From an uncultured Roseburia sp. (GTDB lineage: Bacteria; Bacillota; Clostridia; Lachnospirales; Lachnospiraceae), in NCBI GenBank assembly GCA_947384095.1, contig CANDFU010000003.1, positions 1 through 19,201 on the forward strand: 19,201 nucleotides of DNA, given 5' to 3'. This document shows, piece after piece, positions 9,005-17,576 of the stretch. Below the pieces are notes generated by a model, which ran no database searches, was not told where the DNA came from, and saw only the letters and a list, made by a program, of their open reading frames with translations. The position numbers and the translations under genes are program-made. How positions within the stretch are numbered: the first letter of the stretch is position 1; each line of letters opens with the position of its first letter.

Positions 9005-9529
9005 TCACACCTCCTTAAATTTATTAAAAATATCCTGGATTGAAGCCATCCTTGGATCCGGCACCGTCCTCTGACAGCCGCAGTCTCCCTCGTTCAGATC
9101 TGCTCCGCACACCCTGCAGATTCCTTTGCAGTCTTCCCTGCACAGAACCTTCATCGGCCAGTTCATCAGAATCTCTCCGTAAACCAGCCTGTCCGTGTCC
9201 AGACCCGACCCTTCCAGATACACGGTATCCTCCGGCTCTTCTCCTGCGACCCCGGACGCCTCTATCGTCAGCTCCTTGTCAATCGGGATCCGCAGTCCTG
9301 TCACGACTTCCTTCAGACAGCGGCTGCACGGAATCCCTACGTCAAGGTCAGCTTCGCCGTGAATCAGCAGACTCTTATTTTCCCGATTTACAATCTGAAG
9401 CTCCACCGGCGACTTCCGGATAATCGGAAACTTTCCCAGCCTTGATTCAAATGACGTCAGTCCGACCGGAACCTCCAGCGCCCTCTCCGTATTCCCGGAG
9501 GATATGATGTCCGAAATATCTATCAGCAT
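9005..9529 (-). CDS. yceD: YceD / DUF177 family metal-binding protein
   Basis: Conserved protein encoded next to rpmF in most bacteria and implicated in 23S rRNA or large-subunit metabolism; the exact activity is unsettled. The start at ATG 9527-9529 gives MLIDISDIISSG, with GGGAG 6 nt upstream, and 174 residues. Seen: the family CSRCL motif (68-72) and a C-terminal cysteine cluster CREDCKGICRVCG (130-142) plus CGC (150-152), fitting metal binding. A normal DUF177 tail, DPRMASIQDIFNKFKE, ends the protein. It is first in a two-gene operon with rpmF, driven by the consensus promoter at 9591-9619. Confidence 0.93.
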   Translation of the reverse strand: MLIDISDIISSGNTERALEVPVGLTSFESRLGKFPIIRKSPVELQIVNRENKSLLIHGEADLDVGIPCSRCLKEVVTGLRIPIDKELTIEASGVAGEEPEDTVYLEGSGLDTDRLVYGEILMNWPMKVLCREDCKGICRVCGADLNEGDCGCQRTVPDPRMASIQDIFNKFKEV

Positions 9530-9590
9530 GGCTCTCTCCCAAATCCCTGATACAGGCAAATCCTGCTATCGGTCTTTTCATACCTAAATG

Positions 9591-9619
9591 ATTATAGCCA
9601 AACGCCATAAGTTTGTCAA
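9591..9619 (-). promoter_or_regulatory. Perfect-consensus sigma-A promoter of yceD-rpmF
   Basis: Minus-strand TTGACA (9614-9619), exactly 17 nt, then TATAAT (9591-9596). Transcription would start near 9584, about 55 nt before the yceD ATG. The promoter lies directly after the ackA stop (9631-9633). I see no ackA terminator, so ackA transcripts probably also read into this operon. Confidence 0.9.
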
Positions 9620-9630
9620 CAATTTTTTAC

Positions 9631-10821
9631 CTATTTCACCAGCGCAACCGTCTCCCGCGCGATGGCAAGCTCTTCGTTTGTCGGGATCACACACACCTTC
9701 ACCTTCGAATCCGGCGTGGATATCAGCTTTTCCTCCCCGCGCACTTTGTTCGCCTCCGCGTCCACGGCAATCCCGAGATAGCCGAGATAGGCAAGAATCT
9801 TGCCGCGCACAAGCTCCGTGTTCTCGCCGATACCGGCCGTAAACGCAATCGCGTCCACACCGTTCATGGCCGCCGCGTAAGAGCCGATGTATTTTGCAAC
9901 GCGGTAAGAAAACACTTCGATGGCATTGACGGCGAGCTCATTCCCCTCGTGATATCCCGCCTCCAGATCGCGGAAATCACTTGAAAGTCTGGACAGGCCC
10001 TGCACGCCCGATTTTTTATTCAGAACGTTCATAAGCCCCTCTATATCAAGTCCCTCTTTCTTTGCGATAAATTCCATGATCGCGGGATCAATATCGCCGG
10101 AGCGCGTTCCCATTACAAGCCCCTCCAGCGGCGTGAGACCCATGGAAGTGTCCACACATTTCCCGTCTTTTACCGCACTGACAGACGCGCCGTTCCCAAG
10201 ATGCGCCACAATGATCTTTGACGCGTTCTTCTCAAGCCCCAGAAACTCCGCCGTGCGCGCAGACACAAAGCTATGGCTCGTCCCGTGGAAACCGTATCTT
10301 CTGACTTTATATTTCTCATAATACTCATATGGAAGCCCATAAAGATATGCTTTTTTCGGCATCGTCTGATGAAACGCCGTATCAAACACGCCCACCATCG
10401 GCACCTCGGGCATCAGCTCCCTGCACGCGTTGATTCCGATCAGATTCGCCGGATTGTGAAGCGGTGCAAGCTCACTGCACTCCTCAATCGCCGCAAGGAC
10501 ATCGGGTGTCAGCAGCGTGGAAGAAGCAAACTTCTCGCCGCCGTGCACGACGCGATGACCGACCGCATCAATCTCGGCCAGGCTTTCGATCGCTCCCGTT
10601 TTTTCGTTGACAAGCGCGTCGAGCACCATCTGAATCGCCTGTTTGTGTGTGGGCATGCCCGCCTCCGTGATCTCCTTGTCCAGGCCGCTCTTCTGGTATA
10701 CAAGCCTGCCGTCGATCCCGATCCTCTCGCACAACCCCTTGGCCAGCACGGCTTCACTCTCTGAATCGATGAGCTGATACTTTAACGATGAGCTTCCACA
10801 GTTAATGACTAATACATTCAT
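9631..10821 (-). CDS. ackA: Acetate kinase
   Basis: Interconverts acetyl-phosphate plus ADP and acetate plus ATP, the ATP-yielding last step of fermentative acetate formation. The start at ATG 10819-10821 has GGAGGG 7 nt upstream and gives the canonical MNVLVINCGSSSLKYQLI; an in-frame ATG five codons earlier overlaps that ribosome site. It has 396 residues, the standard length. Residues matching the known active site: N7, GHRVVHGG (88-95, R90), D147 in FDTAFHQTMP, HLGNGAS (207-213), R240 in MGTRSGDIDP, TAGIGEN (328-334) and E384. In many Firmicutes pta is directly upstream. Here the upstream neighbour is a divergent chemoreceptor, so the phosphotransacetylase must be elsewhere. Confidence 0.98.
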   Translation of the reverse strand: MNVLVINCGSSSLKYQLIDSESEAVLAKGLCERIGIDGRLVYQKSGLDKEITEAGMPTHKQAIQMVLDALVNEKTGAIESLAEIDAVGHRVVHGGEKFASSTLLTPDVLAAIEECSELAPLHNPANLIGINACRELMPEVPMVGVFDTAFHQTMPKKAYLYGLPYEYYEKYKVRRYGFHGTSHSFVSARTAEFLGLEKNASKIIVAHLGNGASVSAVKDGKCVDTSMGLTPLEGLVMGTRSGDIDPAIMEFIAKKEGLDIEGLMNVLNKKSGVQGLSRLSSDFRDLEAGYHEGNELAVNAIEVFSYRVAKYIGSYAAAMNGVDAIAFTAGIGENTELVRGKILAYLGYLGIAVDAEANKVRGEEKLISTPDSKVKVCVIPTNEELAIARETVALVK

Positions 10822-10854
10822 AGTTTTTCCCTCCATTTATACCACATTTCTTTC

Positions 10855-10883
10855 AGTATACGTCAGGATAAACTTGAATACAA
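10855..10883 (-). promoter_or_regulatory. Candidate sigma-A promoter of ackA
   Basis: Minus-strand TTGTAT (10878-10883), 17-nt spacer, TATACT (10855-10860). It leaves a short leader of about 25-30 nt before the ackA ATG at 10821. It faces away from the chemoreceptor promoter at 10964-10992. Confidence 0.65.
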
Positions 10884-10885
10884 GT
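10872..10885. repeat. Inverted repeat overlapping the ackA -35 box
   Basis: ACTTG-AATA-CAAGT, perfect 5-bp arms (10872-10876 and 10881-10885). It covers the proposed -35 hexamer and is a possible operator. No regulator family can be assigned from 14 nt, and the repeat could be chance. Confidence 0.3.
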
Positions 10886-10963
10886 GAATTTTAAACGGAT
10901 CTGCCTCTTTTTATCCCAAACCCCGCCCGCGCGCCGCAACGCCGGAACAGCGCCGATTGCGCA

Positions 10964-10992
10964 TTGACAGCGGCCCCCCGAAATGTTATTCT
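10964..10992 (+). promoter_or_regulatory. Candidate sigma-A promoter of the chemoreceptor gene
   Basis: TTGACA (10964-10969), 17-nt GC-rich spacer, TATTCT (10987-10992). A start near 10999 would make an untranslated leader of about 200 nt before the ATG at 11203. No sigma-28-type flagellar promoter is evident. Confidence 0.6.
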
Positions 10993-11056
10993 AATTTTAT
11001 ACAATCTTAATAAAGTTGCGGCTTTTCTATTTACTATCAAAGTGTATAGGATACTT

Positions 11057-11160
11057 CAATCCGGAGTCCGCGCTTTTGCTGCGGACTCCTGCCGGCAGGC
11101 CGGATTGCCAGTACCGGCGGCGATTGCGGGAGCACCAGGTGCGCAACAGGATTTTTTGTT
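11057..11160 (+). promoter_or_regulatory. Structured 5' leader of the chemoreceptor mRNA (possible cis-regulatory RNA)
   Basis: A closing helix CAATCCGG (11057-11064)/CCGGATTG (11100-11107) encloses two hairpins. One is AGTCCGC/GCGGACT (11065-11071 and 11081-11087). The other comes from the 12-nt palindrome CCTGCCGGCAGG (11088-11099). The pieces abut, so a three-way junction with almost no unpaired linker is possible. The 3' strand of the closing helix can instead pair as GCCGG (11099-11103) with CCGGC (11114-11118). A further hairpin, TTGCG (11124-11128)/CGCAA (11142-11146) with inner CAC/GTG, precedes T6 at 11152-11157, like a weak attenuator. No known riboswitch core is recognised. Confidence 0.4.
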
Positions 11161-11202
11161 CCAGCTCCAGAAAATGGCAGAAAAAAAAGCAGGAGGCCAA
11201 AG

Positions 11203-13230
11203 ATGAAAAAGGCACAAAAACCAAATCCCAAAGCAACAGGGACTGGAAAAAACCAGATCCCGGACCAGACGCTGCAAAAACATCTGGTTTCACAGGTCAC
11301 ACGTCTGTTTCTGATTTTAGTAATCACACTGATTGTGGTATCGGGGGTGTTTATGTATATCAGTAATATGAACACACTGCGCGAAATGGCGGATGTGGCG
11401 CTGAATTCAACCTCTTCAGCAGTGGAACAGACACTGCACACCCTGGAAGTAAACGCGATGAATGTAGCCGCCCTGGAAACCATCCGGGATACCAGCGCCT
11501 CCAAAGAAGAAAAGCTGAGGGCGATGGAAGGCGTCCGGTCACAGAATCACTACGACGAAGTCGGTTTTGTGGAATTAAACGGTCAGGGCTACTCCAATTA
11601 CGGCGACTTTGACTTTAACGACCAGCTCCACTTCCAGTCGACGTCAAAAGGTGACGTCTTCGTAGGCGAACCGATCATAAACCGCCTCAACGGAGATATT
11701 ATCATAATCTCGGGCGCCCCTGTTTACAATGACGACAAGATTGTCGGCACTGTCTATATCGTCGACCTGGTCGCATCTGTGAATGACAAAATCGGCGAGA
11801 TCACATTCGGAAAAACAGGACACGCCTATATTATTAATAAGGAAGGAACCGTCATTTTCCACAGGGACCAGCAAAAAATTGCGGAACAGTCAAATGCCAT
11901 TTCACAACAGGAAACGGACCGGAAAAGCGCCTCGCTGGCAAAGGCGACCAAAAAAATCCTCTCCAGCACCGAAAGCGGCACGATTACTTACCGACAGAAC
12001 GGCAAAACCATGTTTGCGGCGTATTGTCCGGTAACAGGCCACGGGGACTGGCGCCTGATTATCACAGCGCCGAACAGTGAATTTACATCCATGGTCCTTA
12101 TTTCCATGATTGTCAACAGCGTGATCGGCATTCTCCTTCTGGCTTTCACCATCTCACTGATGAAGCGCCTGATCAAAGACATCATTTATCCGGTTGACTC
12201 TGTCACAAAACGTCTGGTAAAACTGGCTGAAGGCGATCTGAAAACACCTGTCGAGGTAATAGAGACCGGGGACGAGCTTGCCATTCTTTCCAGCAACCTG
12301 AATAATACCATCCAGAGCCTGAACCTGTATATTTCCGATATTACCAGGGTGCTCTCACAGTTATCTGACGGAAATCTGGACATACATACAGAAGCAGATT
12401 TTACCGGAGATTTCGTCAGCCTGAAGGATTCGATCAATACCATTATCGGTTCTCTCAATGAGACAATGACGCAGATGAACAGCGCCGCGGATCTTGTGGC
12501 GGATCACTCGGACGGCACATCACAGGGAGCCAAAAACCTGGCGGACAGCACAACCGATCAGGCAAGCGTCCTGGAAGAACTGGCCGCGAGCATCATGAGT
12601 GTTTCCGACCAGGTAAAGATTACGGCCGACAATGCCGTCAGGGCAAACCAGCGTTCCCTTGAAGCGGAGAAAAATGTTGAAGTCTGCAACCGGCAGATGC
12701 AGTCCATGATCAATGCAATGGCAGATATCAAAGCCGGTTCCGCAAAAATCGGCGACATTATCAAAAATATCGAAGATATTGCAGAGCAGACCAACCTCCT
12801 GTCCCTGAACGCGGCAATAGAGGCCGCACGCGCCGGAGAGGCCGGAAGAGGCTTTTCCGTCGTCGCAGAAGAGGTGCGCAGCCTTGCGGAGGAGAGCGCA
12901 AAAGCGGCGCAGAACACCGCAAAACTGATTATTAAATCCATTGAGACTGTAGAAAACGGGACAAGCATCGTCAACGAGACGGCTACCTCCCTCACGCAGG
13001 TCGTAGAAAATACCAGCGAGGTGACCAGCATTATCGCTGAGATCGCAGAAGCCGCAAAGGAACAGGCGGCTGAAATCGAACAGATTAACATCGGATTTGA
13101 ACAGATGTCGCAGGCGGTCACGACAAACTCCATGACCGCACAGGACAGCGCGTCCTCCAGCGAGGAACTGGCAGCACAGGCCAGAAATCTCAAAGACTTG
13201 ATCGGCCGCTTTTCATTAAAAGACAACTGA
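11203..13230 (+). CDS. Methyl-accepting chemotaxis protein (dCache-HAMP-MCP signal)
   Basis: Transmembrane chemoreceptor that binds a ligand outside the cell and controls CheA through CheW. It has 675 residues. TM1 is about 34-53 and is preceded by a basic, proline-containing tail. An extracellular double-Cache-like sensor spans about 55-295, including [19 protein letters not shown] (202-220), typical of Cache_1. TM2 is about 297-319, and HAMP about 320-375. The cytoplasmic coiled coil has the conserved hairpin tip [20 protein letters not shown] (526-545), then [18 protein letters not shown]. There is no C-terminal CheR-binding pentapeptide. The ATG has AGGAGG 6 nt upstream. It is the only plus-strand gene, a single-gene unit between its own promoter and a hairpin terminator. 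The ligand is unknown; small amino or carboxylic acids are usual for dCache, by inference. Confidence 0.95.
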   Translation: MKKAQKPNPKATGTGKNQIPDQTLQKHLVSQVTRLFLILVITLIVVSGVFMYISNMNTLREMADVALNSTSSAVEQTLHTLEVNAMNVAALETIRDTSASKEEKLRAMEGVRSQNHYDEVGFVELNGQGYSNYGDFDFNDQLHFQSTSKGDVFVGEPIINRLNGDIIIISGAPVYNDDKIVGTVYIVDLVASVNDKIGEITFGKTGHAYIINKEGTVIFHRDQQKIAEQSNAISQQETDRKSASLAKATKKILSSTESGTITYRQNGKTMFAAYCPVTGHGDWRLIITAPNSEFTSMVLISMIVNSVIGILLLAFTISLMKRLIKDIIYPVDSVTKRLVKLAEGDLKTPVEVIETGDELAILSSNLNNTIQSLNLYISDITRVLSQLSDGNLDIHTEADFTGDFVSLKDSINTIIGSLNETMTQMNSAADLVADHSDGTSQGAKNLADSTTDQASVLEELAASIMSVSDQVKITADNAVRANQRSLEAEKNVEVCNRQMQSMINAMADIKAGSAKIGDIIKNIEDIAEQTNLLSLNAAIEAARAGEAGRGFSVVAEEVRSLAEESAKAAQNTAKLIIKSIETVENGTSIVNETATSLTQVVENTSEVTSIIAEIAEAAKEQAAEIEQINIGFEQMSQAVTTNSMTAQDSASSSEELAAQARNLKDLIGRFSLKDN

Positions 13231-13258
13231 TGCATTTTGCCGGATCCGGCCGAATCAG

Positions 13259-13287
13259 AAAAAGCCAGGGAAATGCCCTGGCTTTTT
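13259..13287. terminator. Bidirectional rho-independent terminator
   Basis: AAAAAGCCAGGG (13259-13270) pairs with CCCTGGCTTTTT (13276-13287) around a 5-nt loop. T-runs follow on both strands, so it can end the plus-strand chemoreceptor and the minus-strand accessory operon, whose last stop is at 13322. A 12-nt palindrome GCCGGATCCGGC (13239-13250) lies just before it. Confidence 0.9.
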
Positions 13288-13321
13288 TCTTTGCCCATAC
13301 TCTTTTTATTGAAACCGCTCT

Positions 13322-13921
13322 CTACCTCCCCCGCCCTCCGTTTCCCTTTCTGTACCGTCGGATCTGATCCTGTATCAGCGTGTAATCACGCTCAAACAGT
13401 TCCTCGCTTATCTGCCGGTGCAGAAGCTCTGCAGGTACCGTCCCGGCAAGCTTATCCCGGACAAAATCCTTACTCTTCTGCCGGTATGCGGGAAGCCCGT
13501 TCTTCTTCTGAATTAAGGCAAGCTCCGGCCGCCAGAGCAGGTCGAGCTTCTTTCTGATCTCCGCGTTCGGGTTCGCTTTCATCTCCCGCACCACGTAAAA
13601 ATCAAGCGTATCCCCCATCAGCTCCACCGAGACAATCCCCCACGTTCCGGGCACGTGCTCCCCGGCGTGGAGAGCGTGGGTTGAGCCGACCACAATCATA
13701 TTGGCGTCAAAATAGCGCTCGTAATCCTTTATCTGGCGCGCCAGCCGCGCGTAAGTGTCGGCGTCGCTTTTGATCTCAATTCCGACCAGCCGCTCCGGCA
13801 TCACCATCACCACATCCGCCCTCGACCGCCCCATTGTCTTTTCTTCAATCACGCGTATCTTTCCGTAGCGCTCTTCCAGAAAGTCGAAGAGCGGCTCACG
13901 GATCTCCCTGTCTTTTACCAT
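13322..13921 (-). CDS. sce7726-like PD-(D/E)XK nuclease-fold protein
   Basis: Probable restriction-endonuclease-fold protein resembling the sce7726 family, whose function is not established. The start at ATG 13919-13921 gives MVKDREIREPLFDFLEERYG, a family-like N-terminus, 199 residues, with GGGGA 5 nt upstream. An in-frame ATG at 13997-13999 would overlap the ATPase stop by 8 nt and add 26 residues but has no ribosome site. The nuclease core is visible as GRSRADVVMV (31-40), with D36, and GIEIKSD (47-53), with E49 and K51. This is a D-x12-E-x-K arrangement, with E26/E27 as a candidate upstream acid. The second half (about 110-199) is rich in basic and aromatic residues (LLWRPEL, DQIRRYRKGN), plausible for DNA contact. 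It is the last gene of the accessory operon. It may be the effector of the neighbouring ATPase or an independent passenger. Confidence 0.75.
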   Translation of the reverse strand: MVKDREIREPLFDFLEERYGKIRVIEEKTMGRSRADVVMVMPERLVGIEIKSDADTYARLARQIKDYERYFDANMIVVGSTHALHAGEHVPGTWGIVSVELMGDTLDFYVVREMKANPNAEIRKKLDLLWRPELALIQKKNGLPAYRQKSKDFVRDKLAGTVPAELLHRQISEELFERDYTLIQDQIRRYRKGNGGRGR

Positions 13922-13991
13922 CTTCGTCCCCGCCGTATTCCTCAGACAACTCTGCCTCTGTCTCACACAGTATCCGAATGAGTACCCTGTT

Positions 13992-16900
13992 TTATCCATT
14001 TTGTGAATACCGGATCTTCTCCCTGAAATCAATATAACAGGCCGGATAGTCCTCTTCCGGTATTTTTCGTCTGATCAGCCCGAATACCCGCTCCTCATGG
14101 GTCGATATAATCAGCTGGCGATCCGTATTTTCCAGAATATTGCGCAGCAGATCCACAAATCCCACAATATTCATCTCGTCAAAATGACCGATCGGATCGT
14201 CGATAAAAATACTTTTCAGCGGCACATCTTCCATCTGAAGGGCACGCCCCAGAAAAATTGCAAACGCCACAACATTCAGCTGGGCCGTACTAAGAAACCA
14301 GGCCGGCGGATACGTCTTTTGGTCTTCCCCGACCACGCCAAAGGAAAGCCCCGGCTGCTCCTTCTCATCAAAGGAAAACTCTGCGACCAGACGCTTTAAT
14401 TTTTCATGCGGTTCCAGCTTTTCATAGATTTCCCCCATCCGGTATCTCTCAAGAAAATCCGCCATCTCCTCCTCTATTTTGATCTTCGCCAGGCGATAGC
14501 ACTCCCTGGCTTCGCGCTGTCTTCTCTCCGCAGCCTCATACGCTTCTTTCGCTTTTTCAATCTGGCCGGATACTTCGGCCCACCGCCGGAAATAGTTTTC
14601 GGCCTCTTTGTTGTATTTCAGCTTTCCCAGAGCCTCCATACACCTTTCGGCCTCTTCCTTTTCTTTCAAAAGCGCCTGCTTTCTCTCCTCAGCTTTCGTG
14701 TCAAAATCAACGGCGGAAAATCCCTCCTCTCCCGGAAGCTCCGCCGCCAGGCCTTCTTCCACGCGTTTTCTCACAAACGCCGCTTTCCTTTTGGCCTCTT
14801 CCTGTCTGCTCTGTGCCTGCGCGCATTTCTTTTCATAGTCCGCTTCCAGGGAAACCGGAACATCCTGCAGTTCCCGCAATTGTCTGCTGCATTCCGCATA
14901 TCGTTTTTCCAGATTTTCAGATTCAATCGTCAGCGTGCGTATCCGGTCTTCCAGCGCGGCATATGCCCGGGATTTTATGATCGCTTCCGCCTCCCGCATC
15001 CTGGCATAATCCTCTGCCGACTGTTTCTCCATGCGCAAAATCAGATCGTCCGTATCCTCCAATGCCTTCTGCAAAACTATGATCTGTCCCTCGCCGTCTG
15101 CTTTCTGCCGCGCATTTTTTTCCGCCTCTTCTCTTGTCTCTGCGATCTCTTTATCCAGCTTCGCATTCCACAGTTCGCGCCAGCTCGCAATGCCCTTCCC
15201 CTGATATATTACGAAAATGCCCCTTTCCTGATCCTGCTTTTGTATTTCCCATTCACGCTCATCTAATGCCTCATACTCTTTTTCAATATTTTCTTTCTCC
15301 GTTTCCTTTTTCGAAAGGCTCTTCTGATACGCCGCTCTTTTTTCCCGCAACCAGTCGGCCAGCTTTTCCAGACGCAGATGATATCTGCTGATTTCCTCTT
15401 CAATACGTTTCCCTGTCTCCGAGAGCTCTGTTTCCAGTTTCTGCTTTTCACTGACTCTGTCTGCCCCTTCTCCGGAAGTAACACGGTATGTATGGGCCAG
15501 AAGATCCTGTACATCCGCAAACGGCGTCTGGCAGACCGGACAGCAGAAAAGCGCACGTTCCCCGATCAGCGCCCTGCTCTCCGCCACAAGCTTTCTGACA
15601 CGCTCTTCCGCCTGCTCTTCCGCCGCAATCTGCTGCGTAACACACGACAGCTTCTCTTCCAGACCGTGATATTTTTTCACAAGTCCGACAAGCCCGGCAC
15701 TGATCTGCCCTAATTGTGCGTCTGCGTCTTCCCATACGGCCGCGTTCCCTTTTCCGTATCGCTCCTCTGCCTTTTTTAAGCTTTCAATTCTGCATTCTTC
15801 CAGCTCTGACAGTCCGCGTTCACACTTCCTGATCTGCTCGCCCAGACCGGAAATCTGCACATCGCAGTCCGCCTTCTGCGCGGCAAGCTTCTCCTGCTTC
15901 CTGCGATTTTCTGCCAGTTCCTCTGCATGCGCAAGAACAAGCCTGTACTCCCGTTCCTCACCGCGCTCCTTTTCCCTCCGGATAACTTCCAGCGCAAGTC
16001 TCTCTCCCTCCCTCTCCAGAGAGAAAACACGTTCCTTCTGAGCTGACAACATCTCTGCGATCTCTCCCCGCCGCTTTCCTGCATCCGGGTACCGCGCCGC
16101 ATCCGCGTACCACCCTTCCCCTTTCTCATACACAAACCGGGTCTGCCTTATCTCATGTCCCAGCTTTTCCAGCCTGCTTTTCTGCTCCTCGCTCTGCCGC
16201 AGCAGTCTGCTTTTCCGACGGCACTGCGTCAGAAACATCTCCGCCGTCTTCTGCTCTGCCGCTGCTTTCTTTTCTTCCTTCAGAAGGCTGCGGTATGTAT
16301 CCATGTCACGCCGTATGTCCCGGTCAAGATATGCCGACTTTTCTTCCGCCGATCTGATCTGCTTTTCATAAACGTCCGACTGGCTGTCCACCAGATTGAT
16401 CCACTCCAGATAACCGTCTGCAGAGATCGTTGAAAAATCCGGTTCTTCAATGAATGTGCTGCCGGAAATCCCGCGAAAATGCTTCACATTCTGCTCAAGC
16501 TTCTGCACAAAATCCCTGCTCTTTTTCAGCTCATCGTACTCTTTCTGCTTCTTGATATATGCATCCCTCATCTCCCCACACTGTTTTTCTTCCGCCCGCT
16601 TCCGCCCGTATACTTCCTCAAACGCCTTCCGTTTTTCCCCGCCAGCATCCCACAGGCCGCCCCATTCCTTATACAGCGCCGTCGGCTTCATACCCGCTAT
16701 AAAGCCGTCTATTTTACTGTGCGGCAGGATCAGATTTCCCCAGATATCACACTTCTTATCGGAAAGGTACCGCCGCAAAGGATTCTTTTCCGACCACTGT
16801 ACCTTTCCCGCGCCGTAATCCCGCTTTGTCTGATGATTGATCTTAGAGACCGTGCGCTCCACCCAGCCGCTGTCCTGCTGGCAGATTTTCACATATGCCG

Positions 16901-17576
16901 GTTCCCCCTCCCTGGCCTCCGTATTTCTCAGGACTTCCCTTCCATCCGTATTTTTATCGGCAATCTGCGCAAAACGCCCGACCGAACCGGACAGTCCCCA
17001 TTCAATCCCGTCAAAAAAACTTGTCTTTCCCATCCCGTTGGGCGCAAAAAGGACAACCAGGCGTGCCGGTTCCCCGCCCCGGACAAAATCAAAAATCTTT
17101 TTTCCCTTATAAACTCTGAAATTCTGAAACTCCACTCTGGTTATCATCGGATGATCCGACTTCGGAACCACAAACTCAAAGGAAAAGATCTTTTTCTCCG
17201 CAATACTGAGTCTCTCTTCCACAGATAACACATCTCTCACAGGCACGACAAACTTCCGTGAAGAATACGTGTTATCCTCGATTTCTTTTATCAGTTCTTT
17301 TTTCACCGCGCCTTCCACAAAAAACCAGACGTAAAAATTACTCCGCTCCAGCAGGCCCGGCACCTCACTCTGTACATAAACCGCAATGCCATCGATTACC
17401 TTTTTCCAGTTTTCCTCCAGTTCCCGCTGGCTCTCCATCCCCCAGAAAAAAATGTGCGCATAACCGGTCCCTCCCGTCTTCAGCTTCCATCGGTAATACC
17501 CTTCGATCCGGCCGCCCGCAGCCTCCTTCAGTTCGTCCGGCATCACGCCCTCACTCCAGTTATCCCCATACATCAT
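13992..17576 (-). CDS. Rad50/SMC-like ABC ATPase with extra N-terminal domain and zinc hook
   Basis: Large coiled-coil ABC ATPase, 1194 residues. It is not the housekeeping SMC, which is encoded at 2010-5570. Order: an N-terminal domain (about 1-135) ending in KEIEDNTYSSRKFVVPV; a head half beginning TRVEFQNFRVYKGKK, with Walker A APNGMGKTS (178-186); a long charged coiled coil (about 320-670); a Rad50-type zinc-hook motif CPVC (679-682) at its centre; a returning coiled coil (about 705-1060); then signature LSTAQLN (1095-1101), Walker B SIFIDDP (1122-1128) and H-loop ISTHEE (H1160). The N-terminal motif resembles the separate 'middle component' proteins of ABC-three-component systems (recalled, not searched). 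The start overlaps the protease gene by 17 nt, with GGAGG 9 nt upstream, so they are translationally coupled. Likely role: sensing foreign DNA ends or structures and licensing the adjacent protease and/or nuclease. Confidence 0.88.
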   Translation of the reverse strand: MMYGDNWSEGVMPDELKEAAGGRIEGYYRWKLKTGGTGYAHIFFWGMESQRELEENWKKVIDGIAVYVQSEVPGLLERSNFYVWFFVEGAVKKELIKEIEDNTYSSRKFVVPVRDVLSVEERLSIAEKKIFSFEFVVPKSDHPMITRVEFQNFRVYKGKKIFDFVRGGEPARLVVLFAPNGMGKTSFFDGIEWGLSGSVGRFAQIADKNTDGREVLRNTEAREGEPAYVKICQQDSGWVERTVSKINHQTKRDYGAGKVQWSEKNPLRRYLSDKKCDIWGNLILPHSKIDGFIAGMKPTALYKEWGGLWDAGGEKRKAFEEVYGRKRAEEKQCGEMRDAYIKKQKEYDELKKSRDFVQKLEQNVKHFRGISGSTFIEEPDFSTISADGYLEWINLVDSQSDVYEKQIRSAEEKSAYLDRDIRRDMDTYRSLLKEEKKAAAEQKTAEMFLTQCRRKSRLLRQSEEQKSRLEKLGHEIRQTRFVYEKGEGWYADAARYPDAGKRRGEIAEMLSAQKERVFSLEREGERLALEVIRREKERGEEREYRLVLAHAEELAENRRKQEKLAAQKADCDVQISGLGEQIRKCERGLSELEECRIESLKKAEERYGKGNAAVWEDADAQLGQISAGLVGLVKKYHGLEEKLSCVTQQIAAEEQAEERVRKLVAESRALIGERALFCCPVCQTPFADVQDLLAHTYRVTSGEGADRVSEKQKLETELSETGKRIEEEISRYHLRLEKLADWLREKRAAYQKSLSKKETEKENIEKEYEALDEREWEIQKQDQERGIFVIYQGKGIASWRELWNAKLDKEIAETREEAEKNARQKADGEGQIIVLQKALEDTDDLILRMEKQSAEDYARMREAEAIIKSRAYAALEDRIRTLTIESENLEKRYAECSRQLRELQDVPVSLEADYEKKCAQAQSRQEEAKRKAAFVRKRVEEGLAAELPGEEGFSAVDFDTKAEERKQALLKEKEEAERCMEALGKLKYNKEAENYFRRWAEVSGQIEKAKEAYEAAERRQREARECYRLAKIKIEEEMADFLERYRMGEIYEKLEPHEKLKRLVAEFSFDEKEQPGLSFGVVGEDQKTYPPAWFLSTAQLNVVAFAIFLGRALQMEDVPLKSIFIDDPIGHFDEMNIVGFVDLLRNILENTDRQLIISTHEERVFGLIRRKIPEEDYPACYIDFREKIRYSQNG

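Noticed and set aside
9597..9640. Terminator after ackA
   Set aside because: No stable hairpin plus T-run is seen between the ackA stop and the yceD promoter.
10993..11202. c-di-GMP-I (GEMM) riboswitch upstream of the chemoreceptor
   Set aside because: The conserved GEMM core sequences around the ligand site are not present; only generic helices are seen.
13322..13921. Type II restriction enzyme
   Set aside because: No DNA methyltransferase gene lies in the window, and the protein matches the sce7726 pattern better than a known restriction enzyme.
14406..15266. Long plus-strand open frame (286 codons) opposite the ATPase gene
   Set aside because: It mirrors the coiled-coil coding of the minus-strand gene, lacks a ribosome site and recognisable domains, and is best explained by GAA/AAG-rich codon composition. 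The same applies to 16479-17228, 12558-13298 (minus) and 18445-19104.
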